A program made the position numbers and the translations under genes. A stretch of DNA of 64,000 bases from Chloroflexota bacterium. Its GTDB lineage: Bacteria > Chloroflexota > Dehalococcoidia > GIF9 > UBA5629. The stretch covers positions 1 through 64,000 of the forward strand of contig VGNX01000005.1 in the NCBI GenBank assembly GCA_016865855.1, written 5' to 3'. The notes beneath the pieces were generated by a model. It saw nothing but the letters and a program-made list of their open reading frames with translations. It did no database searches and had not been told where the DNA came from. Below are positions 33,808-42,340 of this stretch, in pieces. How positions within the stretch are numbered: the first letter of the stretch is position 1; the number at the start of each line of letters is the position of its first letter.

Positions 33808-33897
33808 CCTTTCACCTCCTTTAAATAGTTCCCCGTTTTCTAGTTTTTTTCACACCTTGCCCATTATCACCTCCTCTATAAATTACTACCACCTTAG

Positions 33898-34048
33898 AGG
33901 CTGTCCGAAAACTCTAACTGTCAATCTGTCTCTCCCACTTTGTAGGAAAAATTATAACTCATTGGTGATACACATTAAACATGTAGCCCCGAGGCTTTAG
34001 CCTCGGGAGCCCGACCCTAAAGGGTCGGGACTACATTTTCGGACAGCT
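33898..34048. mobile_element. MITE-like element, copy 2 (inverted relative to copy 1)
   Basis: About 151 bases. The left end reads AGGCTGTCCGAAAA (33898-33911), the right end TTTTCGGACAGCT (34036-34048). On the reverse strand it matches copy 1 almost throughout, including both internal hairpins. ACCTTA occurs directly left (33891-33896) and right (34049-34054), a possible 6-base target-site duplication. It lies between livM and the first binding-protein gene of one operon. Non-coding. Confidence 0.78.
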
Positions 34049-34076
34049 ACCTTAACTAACATTAGCACACTGTACA

Positions 34077-35123
34077 TCAATAAGCAAACGGGAAAAGCCT
34101 GTAGGAAGCCTTGAAGATATTCCATCGGTGGGCCAATCCCCTGGGTTCGTAAATCAAAAAGAGGACAATTATAACGCCGAAAGCGCTGGCACCTAATGCC
34201 GCTGCCGGCGCAATGCCCATAGCTGGGAACCATCCAGTTAACGTCGGTGAGGCGAAGATAACCGCTTCAATTAGCAGGCTGATGAAAACGGTGCCGAAGA
34301 AGACCCCAGTTATAGTGCCTAGACCGCCGACAATGAGCATGCCGATGAAGAAAACGGCATCAGCCAGCGGGAACTGCTCCACGTGGACAAACATCATCCA
34401 ATGGGCAAACAACGAGCCGGCAATGCCGGCAAAAAAGCAGCCGATGAAGAAGCCAAGCAGCTTGTAATAGAACAGGTTAATCCCCATCACCGCCGCCGCC
34501 AGGTCATTGTCTCTGACAGCCACAAAAGCTCTGCCTATTCTAGACCTGGCTAGATTCTTGGCGAAATAGGTCATTAATAACATCACCGGCACGATGATAT
34601 AATACATCGTTTCATCGGTGTCGAATGCAAAACTACCGATCGTGGGCGCAGCCGCATGTAAACCAACAACCCCGCCGGTGATTTTTAGATGCAGTATCAG
34701 CCAGGCGACAATGTAGTGAATAGCTAAGGTGGCTAAAGCTAGATAGAAACCTTTAATCCTCAGGGCCGGGGTACCGCCGACAATGCCAAATACCCCAGCA
34801 ACTATGCCCGAGACCGGCAACGCCAGCCAGAACGGCCAACCGTAAGTGCTACTGAGAATAGCTGAAGTGAAAGCGCCTATTGCCATGAACGCCACCTGAC
34901 CAAATGAGATCAGCCCACAATAACCCATCATCAGCTGTAAGCCCATCACGGCAATTATGGTAATGGCCATCTTGTTGATTAAGCCTATGAAATAATGGGC
35001 ACCATAAAGTGGAAAAGTGAATAGTACTACAAGAGCTAGTATGGTAATAATCCATTGCAGCCTCGTCCTGATGACCGCCGTATCTCTGCCGTAATCTTGG
35101 TTGAAAGTACCACAGGGAAGCAT
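34077..35123 (-). CDS. Branched-chain-type ABC permease, LivM family
   Basis: 348 residues, mostly hydrophobic, with about eight to ten TM helices (e.g. WIITILALVVLFTFPLYG, MAITIIAVMGLQLMMGYCGL, FYYKLLGFFIGCFFAGIAGS). The LivM signature GYCGLISFGQVAFMAIGAF and the coupling-helix region VRDNDLAAAVMGIN, which contacts the ATPase, are clear. It begins two bases before the end of the livH gene in the transcript sense (gap of one base), so they are coupled. After its stop the MITE-like element separates it from the binding proteins. Confidence 0.92.
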   Translation of the reverse strand: MLPCGTFNQDYGRDTAVIRTRLQWIITILALVVLFTFPLYGAHYFIGLINKMAITIIAVMGLQLMMGYCGLISFGQVAFMAIGAFTSAILSSTYGWPFWLALPVSGIVAGVFGIVGGTPALRIKGFYLALATLAIHYIVAWLILHLKITGGVVGLHAAAPTIGSFAFDTDETMYYIIVPVMLLMTYFAKNLARSRIGRAFVAVRDNDLAAAVMGINLFYYKLLGFFIGCFFAGIAGSLFAHWMMFVHVEQFPLADAVFFIGMLIVGGLGTITGVFFGTVFISLLIEAVIFASPTLTGWFPAMGIAPAAALGASAFGVIIVLFLIYEPRGLAHRWNIFKASYRLFPFAY

Positions 35124-35124
35124 G

Positions 35125-36009
35125 TCACACCCTCTCTATTCTGACTAAGCCGAAGATTCCGTAGGGTCTAACTAAGAGAATGAGGAGAAGCAGGATATAA
35201 CCGGCTACCTCCATGATTCCTCCACCAACATACGGGTCTAAATAGCCAGCAGCCACATTTTCCACCAAACCGAGTATAAGTCCACCGACGAGTGCACCAG
35301 GCAAAGAGTCCAATCCACCTACCATGGCTACAACTAACCCTTTAAAGGCTACCATAGTCAACATAAAGCGTATATCGTAATACCTTGCCAGCATAACGCC
35401 GGCGACAACGGCTACCACCGCTGACAGAATCCAGACGAGGGAGAAAATCGTCCTGACATTAATGCCGGCACCCTGGGCTAGCTTATGGGATTCTGCCGTA
35501 GCTCGCATTCCAAGACCAACCTTGGTATACTTAAACAAGAGCACAGTCAACACGAACACCAGCAGGCAGATGCCGAGACTGGACAAACCACCTAAAGACA
35601 CCCTGGCCCCAGCAATGGTTATATTCCCGGCAGGCAAAAAGTCAGGAAATCCCCAGGCTTGCCCCTTTAGGATAAGTGCGAAAATCCCATCAAGAACCAT
35701 AAATACGGCAAAGGTCATAAGGAAACCAGAGAACAATGGTTGGCCAATTAGGGGCCGCAGGCAAAGGCGCTCAACCGCAAATCCGAGGACAGCACCGCAG
35801 GCCAGTCCTAGTAGTCCGGCCGCCCAAAGAGGCCATCCCAATAGCACATAGCCAGCATAGAAAAACAAAGCTCCGAAGGCCAGCAACTGCCCATGGGCTA
35901 GACTTACCACCTCCGTGGCTTTGCAGACGAGAACTATAGCCAGCGCTACCAGAGCGTAAAGCCCCCCGATAAGCAGCCCGTTGACACTCAGCTCCAGAAA
36001 AAACTGCAC
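35125..36009 (-). CDS. Branched-chain-type ABC permease, LivH family
   Basis: 294 residues with the LivH plan: VNGLLIGGLYALVALAIVLV start, VVSLAHGQLLAFGALFFY, coupling segment GLGMRATAESHKLAQGAGIN and FKGLVVAMVGGLDSLPGALVGGLILG near the end. About eight TM helices. It follows the acyl-CoA synthetase gene by 27 bases and is directly followed by livM. Together they form the membrane channel for the substrate delivered by the two binding proteins at 31-34 kb. Confidence 0.93.
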   Translation of the reverse strand: MQFFLELSVNGLLIGGLYALVALAIVLVCKATEVVSLAHGQLLAFGALFFYAGYVLLGWPLWAAGLLGLACGAVLGFAVERLCLRPLIGQPLFSGFLMTFAVFMVLDGIFALILKGQAWGFPDFLPAGNITIAGARVSLGGLSSLGICLLVFVLTVLLFKYTKVGLGMRATAESHKLAQGAGINVRTIFSLVWILSAVVAVVAGVMLARYYDIRFMLTMVAFKGLVVAMVGGLDSLPGALVGGLILGLVENVAAGYLDPYVGGGIMEVAGYILLLLILLVRPYGIFGLVRIERV

Positions 36010-36036
36010 TTTTTCCTCCTTAACCGTACCCTGCTT

Positions 36037-38001
36037 TTATTCAACAGCGTTAATTTTGACACTCGTCATCATTGTCCCTGTTCGACCATCGCGGTAAGTA
36101 ATGGGAGCCTCTACCTTCAACTCGTCTTTATCCCCGTAGAGCGCATCTATCAAGTAGCCATATCGCTCTTCAATAAAATCGCGCCGCAGCTTTCTGGTTC
36201 GAGTAAGTTCGGCATCATCAGCATCAAATTCCTTGTGTAAATTGACAAACCTCTTTATCCTCGTCCATTCAGGCAGGTGCCTATTCACTTTCCGTATCTC
36301 GCCTGTTACAAGCCCAATGACTTCCGGCTTCTGTGATAGGTCAGTAAACGTAGTGTAAGGGATTCGTTTGGCTTCAGCCCAGCGTCCTACATTATCTATG
36401 TCAACATTTATAATGGCGGTAACAAAATCTTTATCCTCGCTACCCACAATCAAGGCTCCCTTGATATAAGGGCTGAACCTCAGTCTAATTTCAGCAAACT
36501 GTGGCGAAAATTTGCGTCCACCTCTTAATTCCTTCAAGTGGTCCATTCTATCAATGCAGACAAGATGACCGTGCTCTTCGATGTGTCCAAAATCACCGCT
36601 AAGATACCAGTCGCCTAAGTATTTTTCTCGAGTAGCTTCTGGCTTCTTGTAATAGCCAGCGAAAAGCATCTCGCTCCTGACCAAAATTTCCCCATCTTCA
36701 GACAGCCGGCATTCATATCCAGGCATCAATGGGCCGCAGGTTTCTGGCCTGACATCATCATCAGGATGAATGGTGACCAGGCCCATTTCGGTGCTGCCAT
36801 AGAGCTGCTTGAGCTTCACTCCAAGAGCTTGGAAATAACGGAATATGTCTGGACTTATCGCCGACCCAGCACTATATGCAACCCTGACTTTTGATAGGCC
36901 AACTTTGTCCTTGAGAGCCCGAAACACCGTCAGGTTAGCAATGGAGTAAAGCGCCTGCCAGAACCAGTTGACTTTCTTTCCAGCCACTCGTAAGTCACCT
37001 ACTTTGTAACCTACCGGCAGGAAAACGTGATACAGTAATCTTCTTAATGGGCTGGTGTCTATTATCTTCGCCTGAATCAAACGGCTGACGCTTTCCCAGT
37101 TAGCCGGCCCCCAAAAAAGGACGCCTGGCCCGATCTCTCTGATGTTCTCCAAGACCGTCTCTGGCTCTTCAGGAAAGTTTATCTCCATGCCCGTAAGCAA
37201 ATTGGCACCTACCCCCAGCCCTTGCTCTGTAATCCAGGCTGGAGGTAAGAAGGAGACATACTGGTCATCCGGACTCCACTTATCTACAGAATTCCATGCC
37301 CGGTTGGTTAACTGCGACACCCTGTTTCTGAGCATGGCAGCTTTGGGCAAGCCAGTAGTGCCCGATGTATACATGAAAAGGGCTATATCGTCCCCGCTAG
37401 TTTTCTCGATATTCTCTTCAAATAGCCCAGGGCGAGTCTTTTCGTACTCCTTACCCAGCTCAATAACCTGGTCGAAGCTCATTAGAATCGGGTCAGCATA
37501 GTCACCGATAGGAGTTCCTTCAAATCCAAGTATTCCCTTAGGGTCCCAGAAAATGACCTTTTTTAGCAAAGGCAGTTCATCTTTAAGTGGTGGATGCTCT
37601 TTACCTTCCCTATCCTTGTACGGAATCAGAAACTTATCAACTTGCTCCTGGTCATGAGCTATCACAAACTTTGATTCGGAATTCTCAACATAGTATTTAA
37701 CCTCGGTAGGCAGGCAATCAACGAATATGCCGGTCACAACCGCACCAGCGGTCCCAGCAGCCAGCTCCGCCCAAAACCACTCAGGCTTATTCTCACCCAG
37801 AATTGCCACTTTGTCCCCCCGCTCCAGACCAAGGCTCATCAGACCAAGTGAAAAATACTTCACCTTTTCGTAGTAGTCTTCCCAGGTATATGACTGCCAG
37901 ATGCCACGGTCCTTCACCCGCATGGCTACCTTCTTATCACCCCATTTCACGTAGTTATATTTCAAATATTTAGCAGCACTGTCAAAAACTGGTACATCCA
38001 C
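36037..38001 (-). CDS. Long-chain-type acyl-CoA synthetase (AMP-forming)
   Basis: 654 residues, the length of FACS-type ligases. It activates a carboxylic acid to acyl-AMP and then acyl-CoA. Motifs: P-loop-like YTSGTTGLPKAA, the A5 motif YGSTEMG, the GDWYLSGDFG hinge-side Asp, and the LKELRGGRKFSPQ segment of the C-terminal lid. It sits inside the transporter run, 13 bases after the LivG gene and 27 before livH, which strongly couples uptake to CoA activation (inference). Chain length or ring type of the substrate is not readable. No membrane helix is obvious, though VNWFWQALYSIANLTVFRAL could associate with the membrane. Confidence 0.92.
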   Translation of the reverse strand: MDVPVFDSAAKYLKYNYVKWGDKKVAMRVKDRGIWQSYTWEDYYEKVKYFSLGLMSLGLERGDKVAILGENKPEWFWAELAAGTAGAVVTGIFVDCLPTEVKYYVENSESKFVIAHDQEQVDKFLIPYKDREGKEHPPLKDELPLLKKVIFWDPKGILGFEGTPIGDYADPILMSFDQVIELGKEYEKTRPGLFEENIEKTSGDDIALFMYTSGTTGLPKAAMLRNRVSQLTNRAWNSVDKWSPDDQYVSFLPPAWITEQGLGVGANLLTGMEINFPEEPETVLENIREIGPGVLFWGPANWESVSRLIQAKIIDTSPLRRLLYHVFLPVGYKVGDLRVAGKKVNWFWQALYSIANLTVFRALKDKVGLSKVRVAYSAGSAISPDIFRYFQALGVKLKQLYGSTEMGLVTIHPDDDVRPETCGPLMPGYECRLSEDGEILVRSEMLFAGYYKKPEATREKYLGDWYLSGDFGHIEEHGHLVCIDRMDHLKELRGGRKFSPQFAEIRLRFSPYIKGALIVGSEDKDFVTAIINVDIDNVGRWAEAKRIPYTTFTDLSQKPEVIGLVTGEIRKVNRHLPEWTRIKRFVNLHKEFDADDAELTRTRKLRRDFIEERYGYLIDALYGDKDELKVEAPITYRDGRTGTMMTSVKINAVE

Positions 38002-38014
38002 TTCTTACACCCTC

Positions 38015-38794
38015 CTATTCACCTAAGTAAGCCTTGATAACCGCGGGATTGCCTTTTATCTCATCTGGGCTGCCTTCAGCGATTTTATGCCCAAAATCAA
38101 GAACAACCACCCTGTCAGCAATATCCATAACTACTTCCATGTCATGCTCAATAAGGACAATAGGAATGCGTCTGAGTTCAATAGTGTCGATGATGAAGCG
38201 CGCCATATCCTCTTTCTCATCTATGTTCATTCCCGCCATAGGCTCATCGAGCAGAAGGAGCTTGGGCTCCAAAGCCAAAGCTCTACCTAACTCCACACGT
38301 TTACGCATCCCGTAAGGAAGAAGCCCCACCACCTTTTTCCTGATTGGTTCCATTTCCAGGAAGTCTATTATATCTTCGACTACCTTTCGATGCTCTATCT
38401 CCTCCCGATAGGCTGGTCCAAAATAGATAGCGCCAGCCAACGCCCCTTGCTTCATATGGATATGTCTGGCTGCCATGAGATTATCTAAAACAGTTAGGCC
38501 AGTATAAAGCTCGATATTCTGGAAAGTTCGAGAGATGCCAAGTTCAGCAATCTTGTGGGGTGCTAAACGGGTAATTCTTTTTCCGTCGAAATAAATATCG
38601 CCCTGTTGTGGGCGATAGAAACCATTTATACAGTTGAGGAGGCAGCTCTTTCCAGCACCATTCGGGCCTATAACAGCCAAGATCTCCGTCCCTCTGACCT
38701 CGATGTCCACACCATCCAAGGCACGGAGTTGGCCGAAATATAAACCGATGTTTTCAGCTTTTAGTTTAACTTCGTCCTGTGCCACCAAAACCAA
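38015..38794 (-). CDS. Branched-chain-type ABC transporter ATPase, LivG family
   Basis: 259 residues as drawn; the true start may be two or three codons later, where AGGAG gives better spacing. Walker A GPNGAGKS, Q-loop SRTFQNIELYTGLTVLDN (LivG-like), signature LPYGMRKR, Walker B LLLLDEPMAG and switch LIEHDMEVV. It leads the minus-strand operon (livG, acyl-CoA synthetase, livH, livM, binding proteins, lipoprotein, livF, BKACE). A minus-strand promoter lies about 50-80 bases upstream. Confidence 0.93.
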   Translation of the reverse strand: MVLVAQDEVKLKAENIGLYFGQLRALDGVDIEVRGTEILAVIGPNGAGKSCLLNCINGFYRPQQGDIYFDGKRITRLAPHKIAELGISRTFQNIELYTGLTVLDNLMAARHIHMKQGALAGAIYFGPAYREEIEHRKVVEDIIDFLEMEPIRKKVVGLLPYGMRKRVELGRALALEPKLLLLDEPMAGMNIDEKEDMARFIIDTIELRRIPIVLIEHDMEVVMDIADRVVVLDFGHKIAEGSPDEIKGNPAVIKAYLGE

Positions 38795-38846
38795 GCTCCT
38801 GAAGAAATCAGACCTCGAAGAAACCCCCTAACCCGTGACCACTGAC

Positions 38847-38875
38847 AATTTAAACAATTATACAACATTTGTCAA
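38847..38875 (-). promoter_or_regulatory. Promoter of the minus-strand liv operon
   Basis: On the minus strand, TTGACA (38875-38870) and TAAATT (38852-38847), spacing 17. A TATAAT also occurs only seven bases after the TTGACA, too close to be its partner. The divergent plus-strand promoter starts 38 bases away. Confidence 0.55.
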
Positions 38876-38913
38876 TAGTCTTATCGGAGATTGCTTGACT
38901 CTACCTAACCCCA

Positions 38914-38942
38914 TTGTCGAAACAAAAATCTTGTGCTATACT
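38914..38942 (+). promoter_or_regulatory. Promoter of the acyl-CoA synthetase/livGF operon
   Basis: TTGTCG at 38914-38919 and TATACT at 38937-38942 with 17 bases between; TG one base before the -10 box adds an extended -10. The GTG start at 38971 with AGAGGAGG upstream lies 29 bases after it, which rules out the longer frame that begins inside the -35 box. Confidence 0.6.
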
Positions 38943-38970
38943 GCCTCTAGCAAAAGAGGAGGTAACACAA

Positions 38971-40686
38971 GTGACAACTGACCCCAACAAAGCTATCTAC
39001 GAATCAAGACCATGGTTGAAGTTTTACCTCAAAGAGGTGCCACCAGATGTTAAAATCCCGGAAAAGTCCGCGGTCGAAACCTTTGATGAAGCCACGGATA
39101 CATGGAAGGATAGAACTGCCATAATATTCTACGGCAGGAAGATAAGTTACCGCGAGTTAAGAGACCACGTCGATAGATTTGCCACAGCTCTGCATGATTT
39201 AGGAGTCAAAAAAGGAGACCGGGTTGCTTTACTCCTACTGAACTCACCTCAGTTCATCATAGCCTATTTCGGAGCCCTCAAAGCCGGAGCCACTTTAACT
39301 GCAATTAGCCCTCTTTATGTCAGTCCTGAAATCAAACATCAAATTGAAGACAGTGGAGCCAGAATCATCGTCTGTCAGGATATTCTTTATGATAATGTTG
39401 AACGGGCAGGAGTCAAGCTAGATAGGGTCATATTGACCAGCATCACCGAATACCTGCCGGGGATGAAAAAGTTCATGGGTAGCAGTGTGCTCCGGGCTGT
39501 ATATCAAAAAATGGCAGCACCACCTGCCGAGCTCTTCGACAGAGAGGGATTCTATCAATTCCAGGACTTGATTAAGAACTATCCACCGAATCCACCGAAA
39601 ATCAAGTTCAACATTAAAGAGGACTTAGTAACCCTTCCCTACACTGGAGGGACGACCGGGCTGCCCAAAGGGGCTATGATAACACACTATAATCTCACCG
39701 CTGCTAGATATTTGGGCGAAAAGTTCTGGGGGGATGTTGTCCAAGAGGGCAAAGAGACCATACTAGCCTATTTACCTTTCTATCACATCTACGGTCAGGC
39801 GGTGGTTATGTTAGGAGGGCTATCGCAAGGCTATACCTTAGTAATATTTACTACCCCAGACCTTGACGACATCTTAAACGCTATGGAAAGTTACAAGGCA
39901 ACCATTTTCTACAGCGTTCCATCTTTGTATGAATACCTTAAAGATTATCACCGCACTGACAGAGTCAATTGGAAGCGCATCAAAGTTCTCGTCTCCGGCG
40001 CCGACGCACTTCTTGAGGATACCTCGGCAGGTTGGGAGAAACGGACTGGCGCTAAAATACACGAGGGTTGGGGGATGACTGAAACAAGCTCTGTGGGAAT
40101 AGTCAGCCCATACAGGAGACAAAAAGTCGGCTCTTTCGGCGTACCCCTACCTAACACCGTAGCTGGAATAGTCAACCCTGAAAGCACCAAATTTCTTCCC
40201 GTTGGCGAAATAGGCGAACTTGTAGTCAAAGGGCCACAGGTAGGCAAAGGATACTGGAAGAATCCGGAGGAAACCAAGAAAATGTTTGTGGATATCGACG
40301 GCGAAACCTGGCTTCGAACCGGCGACTTAGTCAGAATGGATGAAGACGGCTATTTCTTTTTCTACGATAGAAAGCGTGACATGATTAAGTATAAGGGTCT
40401 GGCTGTATTTGCTCGTGAAGTAGAGGAGGCATTAGCCAGCCATCCACAAGTCAAAGAAGCCGGCGTTATCGGAGTTCCAGACCCGGAAGTTGGAGAGAAA
40501 GTCAAAGCAATAGTTGTTCTTGAGACAGAAGCAAGAGGCAAAGTCTCAGAAGACGAGATTATGAAGTATTGCGCCGAAAGACTGGCTCATTATAAGTGTC
40601 CCAAAATCGTAGAGTTTAGAGGTGAAGTCCCCAAGACAGATGTTGGCAAGGTATCACGCCGTGAGCTGAGAGAGGAGGACCTATAA
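38971..40686 (+). CDS. AMP-dependent acyl-CoA synthetase
   Basis: 571 residues from the GTG at 38971 (AGAGGAGGT upstream). ATP-binding loop YTGGTTGLPKGAM, in which Gly replaces the usual Ser after YT; A5 motif GWGMTETS; hinge RTGDLVRMDEDGYFFFYDR; catalytic Lys in PKTDVGKVSRREL near the end. The hydrophobic-acid ligases of this family (4-coumarate/fatty-acid type) share this plan. It leads a plus-strand operon with a LivG and a LivF ATPase gene two bases and eight bases (overlap) away, so it mirrors the ligase in the divergent operon. Likely activates an acid brought in by the second transporter. Confidence 0.92.
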   Translation: MTTDPNKAIYESRPWLKFYLKEVPPDVKIPEKSAVETFDEATDTWKDRTAIIFYGRKISYRELRDHVDRFATALHDLGVKKGDRVALLLLNSPQFIIAYFGALKAGATLTAISPLYVSPEIKHQIEDSGARIIVCQDILYDNVERAGVKLDRVILTSITEYLPGMKKFMGSSVLRAVYQKMAAPPAELFDREGFYQFQDLIKNYPPNPPKIKFNIKEDLVTLPYTGGTTGLPKGAMITHYNLTAARYLGEKFWGDVVQEGKETILAYLPFYHIYGQAVVMLGGLSQGYTLVIFTTPDLDDILNAMESYKATIFYSVPSLYEYLKDYHRTDRVNWKRIKVLVSGADALLEDTSAGWEKRTGAKIHEGWGMTETSSVGIVSPYRRQKVGSFGVPLPNTVAGIVNPESTKFLPVGEIGELVVKGPQVGKGYWKNPEETKKMFVDIDGETWLRTGDLVRMDEDGYFFFYDRKRDMIKYKGLAVFAREVEEALASHPQVKEAGVIGVPDPEVGEKVKAIVVLETEARGKVSEDEIMKYCAERLAHYKCPKIVEFRGEVPKTDVGKVSRRELREEDL

Positions 40687-40687
40687 A

Positions 40688-41458
40688 ATGGCGTCGTTTT
40701 TCGAAGTTGAAAATCTAACCAAACGCTTCGGCGGGCTGGTTGCTGTCAACAATGTAAGCTTCAAAATAGAAAGGGATGAAATCGTTGGCCTGATTGGGCC
40801 AAACGGTTCCGGGAAGACCACCCTCATACGGTGCATACTCGGCATATTGAAGCCCGATTCCGGAAAAGTTAGATTTAATGGCAAAGACATAACCAAACGC
40901 CGACCGTGGGAGATAGTCCAAAGGGGCATAGTGGGGACTTTCCAGGTAGTCAAGCCCTTCCGACGTCTGCCTATTATTGCCAATGTCATGGTAGGTTGTC
41001 TCTGCCCACGGATAACCAAGCGAGGGGAATGGGTCAAAAGAGCCGAAGTAAAAGCGCGAGATGCCTTAGAGTTCGTGGGAATCGCTGACCGGGCTCTTGA
41101 ACCAGCTTCCATTCTGTCTCATGGTGATTTAAAACGGCTGGAAGTAGCCAGGGCAATTGCCACCGAACCAGAGCTGCTTATCCTCGACGAACCCTTCGGT
41201 GGACTGAATCCTGCAGAAACAGAGCTTGTAGCTAAATCAATGAAAAGATTGCACAAGGGCGGAAGATTTGGCAGACTTCATAGCGAAGGGCCGGCTATGC
41301 TTATCATAGAACACAAACTAAGTGAGCTCATGAAAATAATTGACAGGGTGATTGTAATTAACTTTGGCGAAATCATTGCTCAGGGCACACCTGAAGAAAT
41401 ATCCAAAAATAAGCAGGTGATTGAAGCCTATACAGGCAAGGAGGTGCTCATTGCTTGA
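40688..41458 (+). CDS. Branched-chain-type ABC transporter ATPase, LivG family (second system)
   Basis: 256 residues, two bases after the ligase stop. Walker A GPNGSGKTT, Q-loop VGTFQVVKPFRRLPIIANV, Walker B LLILDEPFGGLNP and switch LIIEHKLSEL. The signature is LSHGDLKR rather than LSGGQ, a LivG-type variant. A short extra stretch (HKGGRFGRLHSEGP) lies between Walker B and the switch. The LivF gene starts within its last eight bases. Works with the permeases on the opposite strand at 42.3-44.3 kb. Confidence 0.92.
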   Translation: MASFFEVENLTKRFGGLVAVNNVSFKIERDEIVGLIGPNGSGKTTLIRCILGILKPDSGKVRFNGKDITKRRPWEIVQRGIVGTFQVVKPFRRLPIIANVMVGCLCPRITKRGEWVKRAEVKARDALEFVGIADRALEPASILSHGDLKRLEVARAIATEPELLILDEPFGGLNPAETELVAKSMKRLHKGGRFGRLHSEGPAMLIIEHKLSELMKIIDRVIVINFGEIIAQGTPEEISKNKQVIEAYTGKEVLIA

Positions 41459-42200
41459 AGCAAAAAACGTAACTGTCTGCTACGATACAGCTATGGTTCT
41501 CGATGAAGCCAGCCTGACGGTTGAAAAAGGCGAGCTGGTCGGGCTCGTCGGCCCCAACGGTGCCGGAAAGACCACCCTGCTTCGGGCTATAGCCGGATTG
41601 ATAAACTGGGAGAAGGAGGTATTGAAGGGAACGAGACAGGCAGATATAACCTTTAAAGGCAACATAGAGTTCGAAGGCGAGAGGATTGAAAAGCTCTCCG
41701 CGTCTGAAATAGCTAAGAAAGGTTTATTGCTTTGTCCCGAGAGAGGTAGACCGTTTGCTGAAATGACAGTCAGAGATAATTTGCTGGCCGGAGCTTACCT
41801 GTGTAAGAATAAGAAAGAGGTTAACGAAGGTCTCACCAAGGTCTATGAACTGTTTCCAAGATTAAAAGAGAGGGAAAATCAAATATCTGGAACTTTATCC
41901 GGCGGTGAACGGCAGATGCTGGCTATTGGAAGGGCATTGATGCGTCACCCTAAGTTCATGCTGGTTGACGAACCATCAAGCGGGCTAGCGCCAAGGCTGA
42001 AAGAAGACCTGTTTAAACGTATAGAAGAGATTTATCACGAGCTAGGCGTTACCATACTTCTGGCGGAGCAAGATGTGAGCTTTGCCTTCGACCTGTCAGG
42101 AAGAAACTACGTTATGTCCCGAGGACATATCATCGCCCAGGGAACAGCTAAAGAATTACTACAAGACGAGACTATCAGAAAGACATATCTAGGCTTATAA
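41451..42200 (+). CDS. Branched-chain-type ABC transporter ATPase, LivF family (second system)
   Basis: About 249 residues from a TTG at 41451, preceded by AAGGAGG at six bases; this start overlaps the livG stop by eight bases and gives MLEAKNVTVCYD, a standard beginning. Walker A GPNGAGKTT, Q-loop LCPERGRPFAEMTVRDN (LivF-like), signature LSGGERQM, Walker B FMLVDEPSSGLAP, switch LLAEQDVSFA. An insertion of about a dozen residues (WEKEVLKGTRQAD) follows the Walker A helix. It converges on the permease gene livM and is separated from it by dispersed repeats. Confidence 0.92.
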   Translation: MLEAKNVTVCYDTAMVLDEASLTVEKGELVGLVGPNGAGKTTLLRAIAGLINWEKEVLKGTRQADITFKGNIEFEGERIEKLSASEIAKKGLLLCPERGRPFAEMTVRDNLLAGAYLCKNKKEVNEGLTKVYELFPRLKERENQISGTLSGGERQMLAIGRALMRHPKFMLVDEPSSGLAPRLKEDLFKRIEEIYHELGVTILLAEQDVSFAFDLSGRNYVMSRGHIIAQGTAKELLQDETIRKTYLGL

Positions 42201-42210
42201 CATAGTGTGA

Positions 42211-42335
42211 GAGTATTTACCTGTCATTGCGAGTCCTTCGATTTGTGTCATTCTGAGCCCTTCACTCTTTGTCATTCTGAGGGAACGAAGCGACCGAAGA
42301 ATCACATACAACTCAGGGTAGATTCCGCGAAGTAA
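42211..42335. repeat. Dispersed intergenic repeat block (TCATTGCGAG / TCATTCTGAG family)
   Basis: Holds TGTCATTGCGAG, then TGTCATTCTGAG twice, then GAACGAAGCGACCGAAGAATC. It fills the whole gap between the convergent livF and livM genes and has no coding frame. The paired GAG..CTT/GAAG..CTC pieces can fold in both directions and may act as a terminator for both operons. Confidence 0.6.
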
Positions 42336-42340
42336 TCTCC

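Noticed and set aside
33850-33864. Minus-strand mini-frame (Met-Gly-Lys-Val-stop) with GAGGAGGTG upstream, ahead of the binding-protein gene
   Set aside because: Could be a leader peptide, but four codons cannot be told from chance without conservation data.
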